64,000 nucleotides of DNA from Cherax quadricarinatus (lineage: Eukaryota > Arthropoda > Malacostraca > Decapoda > Parastacidae). Positions 52,009 through 63,513 of this stretch are shown here, one piece after another. A program made the translations under genes and the position numbers. The stretch covers positions 41,712,862 to 41,776,861 of the forward strand of contig NC_091298.1 of the NCBI RefSeq assembly GCF_038502225.1, read 5' to 3'. The stretch's first letter is position 1; every line of letters begins with the position of its first letter. Below the pieces are notes generated by a model. The model saw only the letters and a list, made by a program, of their open reading frames with translations. It was not told the origin of the DNA and searched no databases.

Positions 52009-52560
52009 TTAGGGTATGGTATAGTGCAGGGTTGCATAGTGCATTGTGTAGTGCATTGTTGTGTAGTGCATTGTGTAGTACATTGTGTGGTACATTGTTG
52101 TGTAGTGCATTGTTGTGTAGTACATTGTGTAGTACATTGTTGTGTAGTGCATTGTTGTGTAGTACATTGTTGTGTAGTACATTGTTGTGTAGTACATTGT
52201 GTAGTACATTGTTGTGTAGTGCATTGTTGTGTAGTACATTGTGTAGTACATTGTTGTGTAGTGCATTGTTGTGTAGTACATTGTTGTGTAGTACATTGTT
52301 GTGTAGTACATTGTTGTGTAGTACATTGCTGTGTAGTACATTGTTGTGTAGTACATTGTGTAGTACATTGTTGTGTAGTACATTGTTGTGTAGTACAGTG
52401 TTGTGTAGTACATTGTGTAGTACATTGTGGTGTAGTACATTGTTGTGTAGTACATTGTTGTGTAGTACATTGTGTGGTACATTGTTGAGTAGTACAGTGT
52501 TGTGTAGTACATTGTTGTGTAGTACATTGTTGTGTAGTACATTGTGTAGTACATTGTTGT
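52009..52560. repeat. 15/12-bp satellite (GTAGTACATTGTTGT), left array
   Basis: Alternating 15-bp GTAGTACATTGTTGT and 12-bp GTAGTACATTGT units with GTAGTGCA variants. The right end is cut by LINE A copy 13. Same family as 59347-63370. Confidence 0.95.
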
Positions 52561-52562
52561 GT

Positions 52563-52862
52563 TTACCTGGAGAGAGTTCCGGGGGTCAACGCCCCCGCGG
52601 CCCGGTCCGTGACCAGGCCTCCTGGTGGATCAGAGCCTGATCAACCAGGCTGTTGCTGCTGGCTGCACGCAAACCAACGTACGAGCCACAGCCCGGCTGG
52701 TCAGGAACCGACTTTAGGTGCTTGTCTAGTGCCAGCTTGAAGACTGCCAGGGGTCTGTTGGTAATCCCCCTTATGTATGCTGGGAGGCAGTTGAACAGTC
52801 TCGGGCCCCTGACACTTATTGTATGGTCTCTTAACGTGCTAGTGACACCCCTGCTTTTCATT
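52563..52862 (-). mobile_element. LINE A copy 13, 3' fragment at satellite edge
   Basis: Tail (TTACCTGGAGAGAGTTCC) abuts the satellite unit ...TTGTTGTGT. Coding covers the last 90 codons or so. The 5' end breaks at TTTTCATT. After about 30 foreign bases a short CATCGTCTGCCAA match to LINE A reappears, so the 5' junction is a small rearrangement. Confidence 0.85.
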
Positions 52863-53505
52863 CAAGGGGGGCCGAGTCTGCCTAAATACACCATCGTCTG
52901 CCAACAGTGCGCCTTTCTGTACGATTTACATATTCAATTCAATTCAATTCAAAGTTTATTCTCTATAGGATTACAATGTTGAGTTTACAGAAATTTGGTT
53001 ATTGTTTGGTTTAACATGTAGTAAAATTGAGATTAAGAGTGTACCACTAGAACGCTTAGCATGGCTAGGCATTTCGGGCATACTTAGTTTTATTCTTAAA
53101 TGTAAAATATTACAAATTATGAGGTAAAATTCAAAGTTTATTCTCTATAAGGATTACAATGCTGAGTTTACAGAAATTTGGTTATTGTTTGGTTTACATG
53201 TAGTAAAATTGTGATTACAGAGTGTACCACTAGAACGCTTAGCATGGCTAGGCATTTCGGGCATACTTAGTTTTATTCTTAATTGTAAAATATTACAAAT
53301 TATGAGGTAAGTTGGTATTATGGCTAAGTGACTAAATACTAGTTTGTGAGTTTAGCAATGTGAATGCTTTTGTTTTGGCACAGTATATAGTTTCAGTATT
53401 GGAGTATCACAGGATTCATTATTTTAAGACTGAGATTAATATTTCTGTTTATGGTCAAATGAGTGAGCGAGTGTAAGTGTGAACCACCAGGTGGTATTCG
53501 TGTAG

Positions 53506-56463
53506 TTAGTTGACGGGGTGTATCAGGGAGATAAGATGTTTTCTAATGGTAGTTTTGAAGGTGATGAATGTGTCTGCAGTTCTAGAGTTCTCAGGTAGGG
53601 TATTCCAGATTTTAGGGCCTTTGACATACATTGAATTTTTGTAAAGGTTTAGTCGGACACGGGGAATGTCGTAGAGATGTTTGTGTCTGGTGTTATGCCT
53701 GTGGGTTCTGTCACAACTATCAAGAAAGCGTTTTAGGTCAAGGTTGATATTAGAGTTTAAGGCCCTGTAGATATAGATTGCACAGTAGTAAGTGTGGATG
53801 TACTGAACTGGGAGTAAGTTTAGATCTTTGAAGAGTGGGGGGGTGTGCTGCCAGGGATGGGATTTAGTGATTATTCTTACTGCAGCTTTTTGTTGGGTTA
53901 TTATTGGCTTTAGGTGTGTTGCTGCAGTTGATCCCCAAGCACAAATAGCATAGGTGAGGTATGGATAAATAAGTGAGTGGTATAGTGTGAGAAGGGCATT
54001 TTGCGGCACGTAGTATCGTATCTTGGAGAGGATCCCAACCGTTTTGGATACTTTTTTGGCTATATGCTGGATATGGGTGCTGAAATTCAGGTTGTTGTCA
54101 AGGTATAAGCCTAGGAATTTTCCCCCATTATTTCTGGTAATTAGAGTGTTGTCAATCTTAATGTTAATTTGTGCATCTCCTGCTCTGCTACCAAACATAA
54201 TATAGTAAGTTTTGTCAGTGTTAAGCGTAAGTTTATTGGCTGTCATCCAAGTCGATATTTTAATCAGCTCCTCATTCACAATGGTGTTGAGGGTGGCAAG
54301 ATTAGGGTGAGAGATGACATAAGTCGTGTCATCAGCAAAGAGAATGGGTTTCAGGTGTTGGGATACGTTTGGAAGGTCATTGATGTATATGAGGAAGAGC
54401 AGGGGACCAAGGACACTTCCCTGCGGAACTCCAGTATCAAGTGGCCGTGTTGCTGATGCTGTGTCTTTAATGGTGACGTACTGATACCTATTAGTAATGT
54501 AAGATTTGAAATAAGCAAGCGCATGGCCTCTTATACCGTAGTGGTCAAGTTTGTGGAGTAGGATTTCGTGGTTTACTGTGTCAAAAGCTTTTCTTAGGTC
54601 AATAAAAATTCCTAGTGGATATTCCTTATTTTCCAATGCTGTGTAAAGCAGATCTAGCATTTTTATGATTGCATCATTAGTGCTTTTATTTTTCCTGAAT
54701 CCAAACTGGCAGGGGTTGAGTATGTTTTGAGCCGTTATAAATGAATACAGTCTCCTGTGCACGAGTTTCTCAAAGATTTTGGATAGCAATGGTAAGTTAG
54801 ATATTGGCCTATAGTTGTTTAAGTCTGTAGGGTCACCACCTTTATGTATTGGTGTAACCCTTGCCATCTTGAGTAGTTTCGGGAAGGTGCTAGTCTCTAT
54901 TGACTTGTTAAAAAGTAATGAAATAGCATGCGAAAGGACATGGGCCGCTCGCTTGTACAGTAATGGTGGGACATGAGACAGATTCCCCGAGTTATTTTTA
55001 AGTGACTTTATGATCTCAATGACTTCCGTGGGCTCAGTTGGTGCAAGATAGAAGGAATTAGGGAAATTTCCATCTAGGTAGTCCCCGGCATGGGCATTGG
55101 TATGTGGGATTTTACTGGCGAGATTAGATCCTATGTTTGAGAAGAAGTCGTTTATCTTGTTAGCTGTGTCAGTGGGATGTAGTGGTGTTTCATTAGGTTT
55201 AGTTAGGACAATATTCTTGGTTTTTCTCAGTTTGTGGGTCCCTAGAATCTGAGAGAGTGTTTTCCAGGTCTTTTTTATATCTCCTCTAGTGTCTGTGAAT
55301 CTACTGGAGTAGTATAGTTGTTTGGCTTTTTTTATTACTTTGGTGAGAGCTGATGAATAGTGTTTAAGAGTATCTTTGTGTATTAAGCCCTGTCTATATT
55401 GCTTTTCATATTGGTGTTTCTTGTCAATGGATTTCAGAATGGTGCTGGTTAGCCATGGGCAACCAAGCCGTTTGTTTGTGATCTGTTTTGTTTTTATAGG
55501 ACAATGTTTGTTGTATAGTCTAAGTAATTTGTTAAGAAAGATGTCTGTCCAGTCATCAATACCATTGGCCTTGGAGAATTCTGTAGGCCAATCAACAGTC
55601 TCTAGGTCAGCTGTGAACTTCCTTACTGAGGCCTCGTCATGGAGTCTAAATGAGACTTTGTTGTATTCAAGTGGTGGTTTACTAATGTTTGTCAGGAGGA
55701 AGGTAGGGTAGTGGTCTGTAGTGCTATCTGTGATTATCCCTGATTTAAGGGGGGCTAGTATATTGGTCCATATGTGGTCTATTATGGTTGCACTTGTCTC
55801 AGTGAGCCTGGTTGGTTTAGTTATTGTTGGTATGAGAAGTGTGTTGTTCATATTGTTGATGAAATCAGTTACAGGCTGATCATCTAGTAAGCCAAGGTTG
55901 ATGTTGAAGTCTCCAGCTAAGAGAAGGTGGTGCTTATTCATTTGTCTGTTTGTTATTAGTGACTTTAATTTCTCACTGAAATTTGGGATGTTTGTGTGAG
56001 GTATCCGGTAAATGGCACCGATTGTTATAGGCGTCTTAAGGTTTTTTACAGTAAAATTAGCAAAAATGTATTCCCCATATTCATCACTAAAGCAAGTGGT
56101 GCTAAGACAAGATAATTGGTTAGAGTAATAGATTGCAATACCACCCCCAACTTGGTTTGTTCTGCAGTTGTGAATTGCTGTGTATCCTGGTAGAGGGTAG
56201 ATATCTATTGTGTCCTGCTTAAGCCAGGTCTCAGTAAGAATAATGCAGGAGAAGGGTGTCTTTAGTGATTCAAGGAGTGCTAGGAGGTCATCATAGTGTT
56301 TGCTTAAGGACCTGATGTTGTAGTTAAGTACTGATAGACTTTTAGCATTGTTTAGGATAGTGGTGGCTTGTGATGCTGTGTAATAAAGGCAGTTACTTTC
56401 CAATAGGTTTTGATTGGGTGTCAGATTATGGAGGTTTAGATCAGGGTCAACGTGATCAATCAT
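53506..56463 (-). CDS. LINE B endonuclease-reverse transcriptase, intact 985-residue ORF
   Basis: One uninterrupted frame. AP endonuclease at residues about 43-255: LNYNIRSL (47), LTETWL (76), GGGIAIYY (106), AIYRIPH (150), LLAGDFNINL (181), DHIWTN (229), DHYPT (250). RT at about 520-800: PIHKGGDPTDLNNYRPISNL (538), FGFRKNKST (588), GIFIDLRKAFDTVNH (618; catalytic Asp 622), GVPQGSVLGPLLFLIYINDL (678), FADD (709-712). The C-terminal KGPKIWNTLPENSR block is typical of CR1/L2-like LINEs. All catalytic motifs are present and no stop or shift was found, so a recently active copy is plausible. No ORF1 was seen upstream. Confidence 0.93.
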   Translation of the reverse strand: MIDHVDPDLNLHNLTPNQNLLESNCLYYTASQATTILNNAKSLSVLNYNIRSLSKHYDDLLALLESLKTPFSCIILTETWLKQDTIDIYPLPGYTAIHNCRTNQVGGGIAIYYSNQLSCLSTTCFSDEYGEYIFANFTVKNLKTPITIGAIYRIPHTNIPNFSEKLKSLITNRQMNKHHLLLAGDFNINLGLLDDQPVTDFINNMNNTLLIPTITKPTRLTETSATIIDHIWTNILAPLKSGIITDSTTDHYPTFLLTNISKPPLEYNKVSFRLHDEASVRKFTADLETVDWPTEFSKANGIDDWTDIFLNKLLRLYNKHCPIKTKQITNKRLGCPWLTSTILKSIDKKHQYEKQYRQGLIHKDTLKHYSSALTKVIKKAKQLYYSSRFTDTRGDIKKTWKTLSQILGTHKLRKTKNIVLTKPNETPLHPTDTANKINDFFSNIGSNLASKIPHTNAHAGDYLDGNFPNSFYLAPTEPTEVIEIIKSLKNNSGNLSHVPPLLYKRAAHVLSHAISLLFNKSIETSTFPKLLKMARVTPIHKGGDPTDLNNYRPISNLPLLSKIFEKLVHRRLYSFITAQNILNPCQFGFRKNKSTNDAIIKMLDLLYTALENKEYPLGIFIDLRKAFDTVNHEILLHKLDHYGIRGHALAYFKSYITNRYQYVTIKDTASATRPLDTGVPQGSVLGPLLFLIYINDLPNVSQHLKPILFADDTTYVISHPNLATLNTIVNEELIKISTWMTANKLTLNTDKTYYIMFGSRAGDAQINIKIDNTLITRNNGGKFLGLYLDNNLNFSTHIQHIAKKVSKTVGILSKIRYYVPQNALLTLYHSLIYPYLTYAICAWGSTAATHLKPIITQQKAAVRIITKSHPWQHTPPLFKDLNLLPVQYIHTYYCAIYIYRALNSNINLDLKRFLDSCDRTHRHNTRHKHLYDIPRVRLNLYKNSMYVKGPKIWNTLPENSRTADTFITFKTTIRKHLISLIHPVN

Positions 56464-56599
56464 CTTCTAGGTTTAAAATTATGGTTATTTATATCCTGAG
56501 TTGTGTGTTGAGTTCTACTACTGATATCTGTAGTGGTTGGAAGTTTGGACAAGTATATAGCTAGAGTATTTTGGTCATGTAGGGTATAGTCACTACTAC

Positions 56600-57250
56600 A
56601 CATAATGAAGTTGATGTTGTCTATGTGTTGTGCTGGAATGAACTAAAGTACAACTAGGTATAAACTAGTAATATAAAAATACAAATTAAAAATAGAACAA
56701 GACTCTCACTTGTAATTGCACTAAGGTCTAATAATGACTTTTGTGGAGTCTATGTTTTGAGCTAGAGTGAGCTAAAGTACAATAGGTTTAATCTAATAAT
56801 ATAAAAGTACAAATTAAAAATAGCACTAGTCTCTCACTAGTAATTGCACTATGGTCTAATATAGTGAATTTGGTATTGACTATGCCTTGAGGTAGAATGA
56901 GCTATGGTACAACTGAATTTAATCTAATAATATAAAAATACAAATTAAAAGTAGCACCAGTCTCTCACTAGTAATTGCACTATGGTCTAATATAGTGAAT
57001 TTGGTATTGACTATGTATTGAGCTAGAAAGAGCTATAGTACAACAACTTTAGTCTAATAATATAAAAATACAAATTACAAATAGCACCAGTCTCTCACTA
57101 GTAATTGCACTATGGTCTAGTATAGTGAATTTGGTATTGACTATGTATTGAGCTAGAATGAGCTAGAGTAAAACTGTGATTAATCTAATAATATAATAAA
57201 GGAACAAGACTCTCAATTGTAATTGCACTAAGGTCTTATATAAGTTGTTT
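56600..57250 (-). repeat. ~130-bp tandem repeats upstream of LINE B ORF
   Basis: Copies recognised by AATATAAAAATACAAATTA at about 56670, 56798, 56929 and 57059, with CTCTCACTAGTAATTGCACT and GGTCTAATATAGTGAATTTG between them; a fifth, diverged unit lies near 57180. Spacing is 128-131 bp. Confidence 0.85.
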
Positions 57251-57780
57251 ACAAGAATTAGAGTATAATTAGATTTAAATTGACAGGATAAAATACACAA
57301 ATTAAGGTAGCAAAATAATAATAAAAAAAATGATAAAAATAAAAATGGCAATGACTTGGTTATAATATGCTAGTAAGATGGTAGACAGGATGATATAAAA
57401 GTTGTAGTTGAAAATACTAGGTTAAAAAAGTATGGAATAAAAATGGTCAATAAAAGAAGTTTACAATAAGTTTGATCAATATAGTTTAAAGTAAAATTGG
57501 GCAATAATAGGGATTTAGAATAAAATTGGGCAATTGAGTATTTTTTAAAGTGAGGTAGAATTATTGAAGACAAGTTATGGTTAGTTTATAAAAAAATAAG
57601 ATGGAACAGTGATGTGGTAAGTTGTAAAAAAGGAGATAGATTCTGTAGATATTAAATACAATTAAGACTATGAGGTAGAATGGTCGTTGAGTACAACAAT
57701 GACAATTAAAAGTAGTTGGAGTATTAGAATTTTAGGGGGGCACAAATTTATGACAATATGACAATATAACACTAACGGTG
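57251..57780. other. AT-rich sequence at the 5' side of LINE B
   Basis: Contains a cluster of AAAATTGGGCAATA and TAGAATAAAATTGGGC motifs. No coding evidence. May be LINE B 5' UTR or flank. Confidence 0.35.
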
Positions 57781-58016
57781 GACTATGGGTATTATCTGGA
57801 GCTTTTGGTCATCTGACCGAGGCCTTCCGCTGGCTTACCGGTCCACCCCTTTAAAAATTATGGTCATTTATAACCAGTCTGTCTATATGCTCACACCATA
57901 TCAAGTCAGTGCCGACTGGAAGTCTGAAGAGAGAGGGGGTGTGTCACTTTGTCTGACAGCTGACTACCCTTGGGACGTTACTTTTTGCCTTTCATTGTAT
58001 ACATTTTTGGTACACA

Positions 58017-58665
58017 ATGCCTGCAAAGAAGAAACAGTTTGCCAAGAACATTAGCCACAAGAGGAAAAGGCACATAGAAGCAATGATAAGGTCTATACAA
58101 GCAAAGTGAGCAGCAGCTGCTGTGGTTGGTGACGCCACCACGATGCTAGTACCACCACGTGGTGACGCCACCACGATGCTAGTACCATCACCCTCCTCTC
58201 AAGACCTATCCTTGTTCACTGCTACTGAACTATTGGATATTTCATGTTCAGAAACAAGTTAGACAAAATATAGGAGCCCCGCAAATATGCCCACCTCCAC
58301 CACGGCTGCTACTACCACAACTACTACCTCCACTGCTGCCTGGAGGACATTAGATAATCATGTGTCCACCTACATCCAGTCATAGGTACGTAATTATTAG
58401 TGTTTTTTTGGTATATTTTTATATTGGTATGTGTATAAATATTATATATGGGTGCAATTACATGTATTTGTACATAATCACTGGGAATAGTCACTGGGAA
58501 TAGGATTTTGAGAATTCATTTCTTTCTTTTCAGATTGATTGGGATGGATTTTTATGATTGGCCGGCCACCAGAGAACTTCAGGACAAAGGGATCTTCATG
58601 GAACTTCAGGAATAATGTCTATATAACCAGTTCTACTCTCAATAAACGTATAAAGGGACTATGAG
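58017..58665 (+). pseudogene. Small two-exon gene or pseudogene, unidentified
   Basis: ATG at 58017 opens a basic N-terminus (MPAKKKQFAKNISHKRKRHI, EAMIRSIQAK), then TGA at 58107. The same frame continues with A-rich and DATTMLVP sequence (a 27-bp unit twice), LFTATELLDISCS, TAG at 58260, a threonine-rich stretch, and TAG at 58383 that coincides with a consensus donor TAG|GTACGT. A 148-bp intron-like segment ends in TTTCTTTCTTTTCAG at 58533. Exon 2 is short, with AATAAA at 58641. Two or three in-frame stops argue for a pseudogene. Function unknown. Confidence 0.4.
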
Positions 58666-58683
58666 TATTTTTACCCACTGTAT

Positions 58684-58738
58684 ATTATTATTATAATCAA
58701 AAAGAAGCGCTAAGCCACAAGGGCTATACAGTACCGAC
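58684..58738 (-). repeat. AAGCGCTAA tail repeat, short copy
   Basis: ATTATTATAATCAAAAAGAA, GCGCTAAGCCACAAGGGC, TATACAGTACCG. Nearly identical to the 3' end of LINE D at 26937-26985, so probably a severely 5'-truncated LINE D or partner SINE copy. Confidence 0.7.
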
Positions 58739-58947
58739 TGTATAGTAATGTTCAATGTATTTGTTGATTTTTTTCAAAAGTGCATTTATTTGTATTTTTC
58801 TGAGGTAAAACCATTATTTATGAACCGATCATTCTGAATTTTACAAAAGTTAGTCAGGGGACCCTGTTTGACTTTGTAATGGAGCTGTCTTGGGTAATAA
58901 TCCCTTCAATTTTGCATAAATTGATGTAAAGTGTGTCAAGACATAAA

Positions 58948-58991
<44 letters not shown>

Positions 58992-59320
58992 TCAAGACAT
59001 AATAATTTTTTTTTTGGGTACCATGCATTAATACCCCTCATGTTATTGCATTATTTATATCCCCCATTAGATAGTCAATTTGGCATTACTTTATCATTTG
59101 TGATTATCAACAATGATTTCGAGATTGCCAATATTGACTTGCGTTGCTATAAGTGTTGCCATGTCCAATTTTTCACATTTTTATTTTTTATAACTTTATT
59201 TATTGGACGATCTTGATGCAACTTTCACCACATGAGGCTCAATATGCCTAAAGTCTCTGGTAAAAAAATCAACGAAATCGAGCAAAGGAAAAAAAAAAAA
59301 TTCAGGCTGCCTGTACCCTC
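58739..59320. other. AT-rich intergenic DNA with a long poly(T) tract
   Basis: Poly(T) at about 58949-58987 (near 40 bp). No gene supported. Confidence 0.5.
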
Positions 59321-59321
59321 A

Positions 59322-59346
59322 ATCAAGCGCTCCCAGTAGTTGAGGT
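59322..59346 (-). mobile_element. LINE A 25-bp scrap at satellite edge
   Basis: CAAGCGCTCCCAGTAGTTGA + GGT corresponds to CTCAAGCGCTCCCAGTAATT... of LINE A and ends at the same TTGAGGT position as copy 4 at 12563. Confidence 0.55.
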
Positions 59347-62300
59347 AATTGTTGTGTAGTACATTGTTGTGTAGTACATTGTTGTGTAGTACATTGTTGT
59401 GTAGTACACTTGTGTAGTACATTGTTGTGTAGTACATTGTTGTGTAGTACATTGTTGTGTAGTACATTGTTGTGTAGTACATTGTTGTGTAGTACATTGT
59501 GTAGTACATTGTTGTGTAGTACATTGTTGTGTAGTACATTGTTGTGTAGTACATTGTTGTGTAGTACATTGTTGTGTAGTGCATTGTAGTGTAGTACATT
59601 GTGTAGTGCATGGTAGTGTAGTACATTGTTGTGTAGTACATTGTTGTGTAGTACATTGTTGTGTAGTACAGTGTTGTGTAGTACATTGTTGTGTAGTACA
59701 TTGTTGTGTAGTACAGTGTTGTGTAGTACATTGTTGTGTAGTACATTGTTGTGTAGTACATTGTTGTGTAGTACATTGTTGTGTAGTACATTGTTGTGTA
59801 GTACATTGTTGTGTAGTACATTGTTGTGTAGTACAGTGTTGTGTAGTACATTGTTGTGTACAGTGTTGTGTAGTACAGTGTTGTGTAGTACATTGTTGTG
59901 TAGTACATTGTTGTGTAGTACATTGTTGTGTAGTGCATTGTTGTGTAGTACATTGTTGTGTAGTACATTGTTGTGTAGTACATTGTTGTGTAGTACATTG
60001 TTGTGTAGTACATTGTTGTGTAGTGCATTGTGTAGTACATTGTTGTGTAGTACATTGTTGTGTAGTACATTGTTGTGTAGTGCATTCCGTAGTACATTGT
60101 TGTGTAGTACAATGTTGTGTAGTACATTGTGTAGTACATTGTTGTGTAGTACATTGTTGTGTAGTACAGTGTTGTGTAGTACATTTTTGTGTAGTACAGT
60201 GTTGCGTAGAACATTGTTGTGTAGTACATTGTTGTGGAGTACATTGTGTAGTACATTGTTGTGTAGTACAGTGTTGTGTAGAACGTTGTGTAGTACATTG
60301 TGTAGTACATTGTTGTGTAGTACAGTGTTGTGTAGTACATTGTTGTGTAGTACAGTGTTGTGTAGTGGATTGTTGTGTAGTACATTGTTGTGTAGTACAG
60401 TGTTGTGTAGTGCATTGTTGTGTAGTACAGTGTTGTGTAGTACAGTGTTGTGTAGTACAGTGTTGTGTAGTACATTGTTGTGTAGTACATTGTTGTGTAG
60501 TGCATTGTGTAGTACATTGTTGTGTAGTGCATTGTTGTGTAGTGCATTGTGTAGTACATTGTTGTGTAGTACATTGTTGTGTAGTACATTGTTGTGTAGT
60601 ACATTGTGTAGTACATTGTTGTGTAGTACATTGTTGTGTAGTACATTGTTGTGTAGTACATTGTTGTGTAGTACATTGTTGTGTAGTACATTGTTGTGTA
60701 GTACATTGTTGTGTAGTGCATTGTGTAGTACATTGTTGCATTGTTGTGAAGTACATTGTGTAGTACAGTACAGTGTTGTGTAGTACATTATTGTTTAGTA
60801 CATTGTTGTGTAGTACATTGTTGCGTAGTGCACTGTTGTGTAGTGTTGTACATTGTGTAGTACATTGTTGTGTAGTACATTGTGTAGTACATTGTGTAGT
60901 ACATTGTTGTGTAGTACAGTGGTGTGTAATACAGTGGTGTGTAGTACATTTTTGTGTAGTACATTGTTGTATAGTATATTGTGTAGTAAAATGTTGTGTA
61001 GTTCATTTTATAGTACATTGTTTTGTAGTACATTGTTGTGTTGTCTATAGTTGTGTAGTACAGTGTTGTGTAGTACAGTTTTGTGTAGTACATTGTTGTG
61101 TAGAACATTTTTATTTAGTACATTTTTGTGTAGTGCATTGTGTAGTACATTGTTGTGTAGTACATTGTTGTGTAGTACATTGTGTAGTACATTGTTGTGT
61201 AGTACATTGTTGTGTAGTACATTGTGTAGTACAGTGTTGTGTAGTACATTGTTGTGTAGTACATTGTTGTGTAGTACATTGTGTAGTACATTGTTGTGTA
61301 GTACATTGTTGTGTAGTACATTGTTGTGTAGTACATTGTTGTGTAGTACATTGTGTAGTACATTGTTGTGTAGTACATTGTTGTGTAGTACAGTGTTGTG
61401 TAGTACATTGTTGTGTAGTACATTGTTGTGTAGTACATTGTTGTGTAGTACATTGTTGTGTAGTACATTGTTGTGTAGTACATTGTGTAGTACAGTGTTG
61501 TGTAGTACATTGTTGTGTAGTACATTGTTGTGTAGTACATTGTGTAGTACATTGTTGTGTAGTGCATTGTGTAGTACATTGTGTAGTGCATTGTGTAGTA
61601 CATTGTTGTGTAGTACATTGTGTAGTACATTGTTGTGTAGTACATTGTTGTGTAGTACATTGTGTAGTACATTGTGTAGTACATTGTGTAGTACATTGTT
61701 GTGTAGTACATTGTGTAGTACATTGTTGTGTAGTACATTGTTGTGTAGTACATTGTTGTGTAGTACATTGTTGTGTAGTACAGTGTTGTGTAGTACATTG
61801 TGTAGTACATTGTTGTGTAGTGCATTGTGTAGTACATTGTTGTGTAGTACATTGTTGTGTAGTACATTGTTGTGTAGTACATTGTTGTGTAGTACTGTTG
61901 TGTAGTACATTGTGTAGTACATTGTTGTGTAGTACATTGTTGTGTAGTACATTGTTGTGTAGTACATTGTTGTGTAGTACATTGTTGTGTAGTACATTGT
62001 TGTGTAGTACATTGTTGTGTAGTACATTGTTGTGTAGTACATTGTGTAGTACATTGTTGTGTAGTACATTGTTGTGTAGTACATTGTTGTGTAGTACATT
62101 GTTGTGTAGTACATTGTGTAGTGCATTGTTGTGTAGTACATTGCTGTGTAGTACATTGTTTTTGTAGTACATTGTTGTGTAGAACATTGTGTAGTACAGT
62201 GTTGTGTAGTACTTTGTGTAGTACATTGTGTAGTACATTGTTGTGTAGTACATTGTTGTGTAGTACACTGTTGTGTAGTAGTGCATTGTTGTGTAGTACA

Positions 62301-63370
62301 GTTGTGTAGTACACTGTTGTGTAGTACATTGTTGTGTAGTGCAGTTGTGTAGTACATTGTTGTGTAGTACATTGTTGTGTAGAACATTGTTGTGTAGTAC
62401 ATTGTGTGTAGTACATTGTTGTGTAGTACATTGTGTAATGTGTTGTGTAGTACATTGTTGTGTAGTGCATTGTTGTGTAGTACATTGTTGTGTAGTACAT
62501 TGTTGTGTAGTACATTGTTGTGTAGTACATTGTTGTGTAGTGCATTGTTGTGTAGTACATTGTTGTGTAGTACATTGTTGTGTAGTACATTGTTGTGTAG
62601 TACATTGTTGTGTAGTACATTGTTGTGTAGTACATTGTGTGTAGTAGTGTGTAGTACATTGTTGTACATTGTGTAGTATTGTTGTGTACATTGTTGTGTA
62701 GTTGTGTAGTACATTGTTGTGTAGTACATTGTGTAGTACATTGTTGTGTAGTACAGTACACTGTTGTGTAGTACAGTGTTGTGTGTTGTGTAGTACATTG
62801 TTGTATAGTACATTGTTGTGTAGTACATTGTTGTGTAGTACATTGTTGTGTAGCACATTGTTGTGCAGTGCAGTGTAGTGTTGTACAGTGTTGTGTAGTA
62901 GTACATTGTTGTGTAGTTGTGTAGTACATTGTTGTGTAGTACATTGTTTGTAGTAGTGTACATGTGTTGTGTAGTACATTGTAGTGCAGTGTAGTGTAGT
63001 ACATTGTGTAGTACATTGTGTAGTACATTGTTGTGTAGTACATTGTTGTGTAGTGCATTGTGTAGTACATTGTTGTGTAGTACATTGTTGTGTAGTACAG
63101 TGTTGTGTAGTACACTGTTGTGTAGTACATTGTTGTGTAGTGCATTGTGTAGTACATTGTTGTGTAGTACATTGTGTAGTACATTGTTGTGTAGTACATT
63201 GTTGTGTAGTGCATTGTGTAGTACATTGTTGTGTAGTACATTGTTGTGTAGTACATTGTTGTGTAGTACATTGTGTAGTACATTGTTGTGTAGTGCATTG
63301 TTGTGTAGTACATTGTTGTGTAGTACATTGTTGTGTAGTACATTGTTGTGTAGTGCATTGCTGTGTAGTA
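59347..63370. repeat. 15/12-bp satellite (GTAGTACATTGTTGT), 4.0 kb array
   Basis: Roughly 270-300 units of GTAGTACATTGTTGT and shorter GTAGTACATTGT with scattered GTAGTGCATTG and CAGTGTTGT variants. The region 62640-63000 is more irregular. All unit lengths are multiples of three, so very long open frames in all frames (up to about 840 codons) are by-products; none is annotated as a gene. Confidence 0.97.
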
Positions 63371-63513
63371 CGCGGGGGGACAGAGGGGAAGGGGAGGCGT
63401 GGGGATGCGGGGAGGCAGAGGGGGGTGGTGGGAGGGGGGGTGGGGGCGTGGTGGGGCCTTGGGGGAGGGCGTGGGTGGCGTGGGGGGCCGTGGGGGGCGT
63501 GTGGGAGGGCATC
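63371..63513 (+). repeat. Extremely G-rich tract with many GGG/GGGG runs
   Basis: About 140 bp with more than fifteen runs of three or more G on the plus strand (GGGGGGTGGGGGCGTGG and similar). It lies exactly between two satellites and has G-quadruplex potential. Confidence 0.85.

Larger units (their letters stand above)
52931..57780 (-). mobile_element. LINE B: almost complete CR1-like LINE
   Basis: Minus strand. 3' end: (TTGAA)n tail at 52933-52950 followed by a 3' UTR with two tandem 182-bp copies (52951-53132 and 53133-53310). Then the ORF 53506-56463. Upstream of the ORF are about four to five tandem ~130-bp units (56600-57250) that may be promoter monomers. The exact 5' end is uncertain, placed near 57780 by loss of related sequence. 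Confidence 0.82.
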
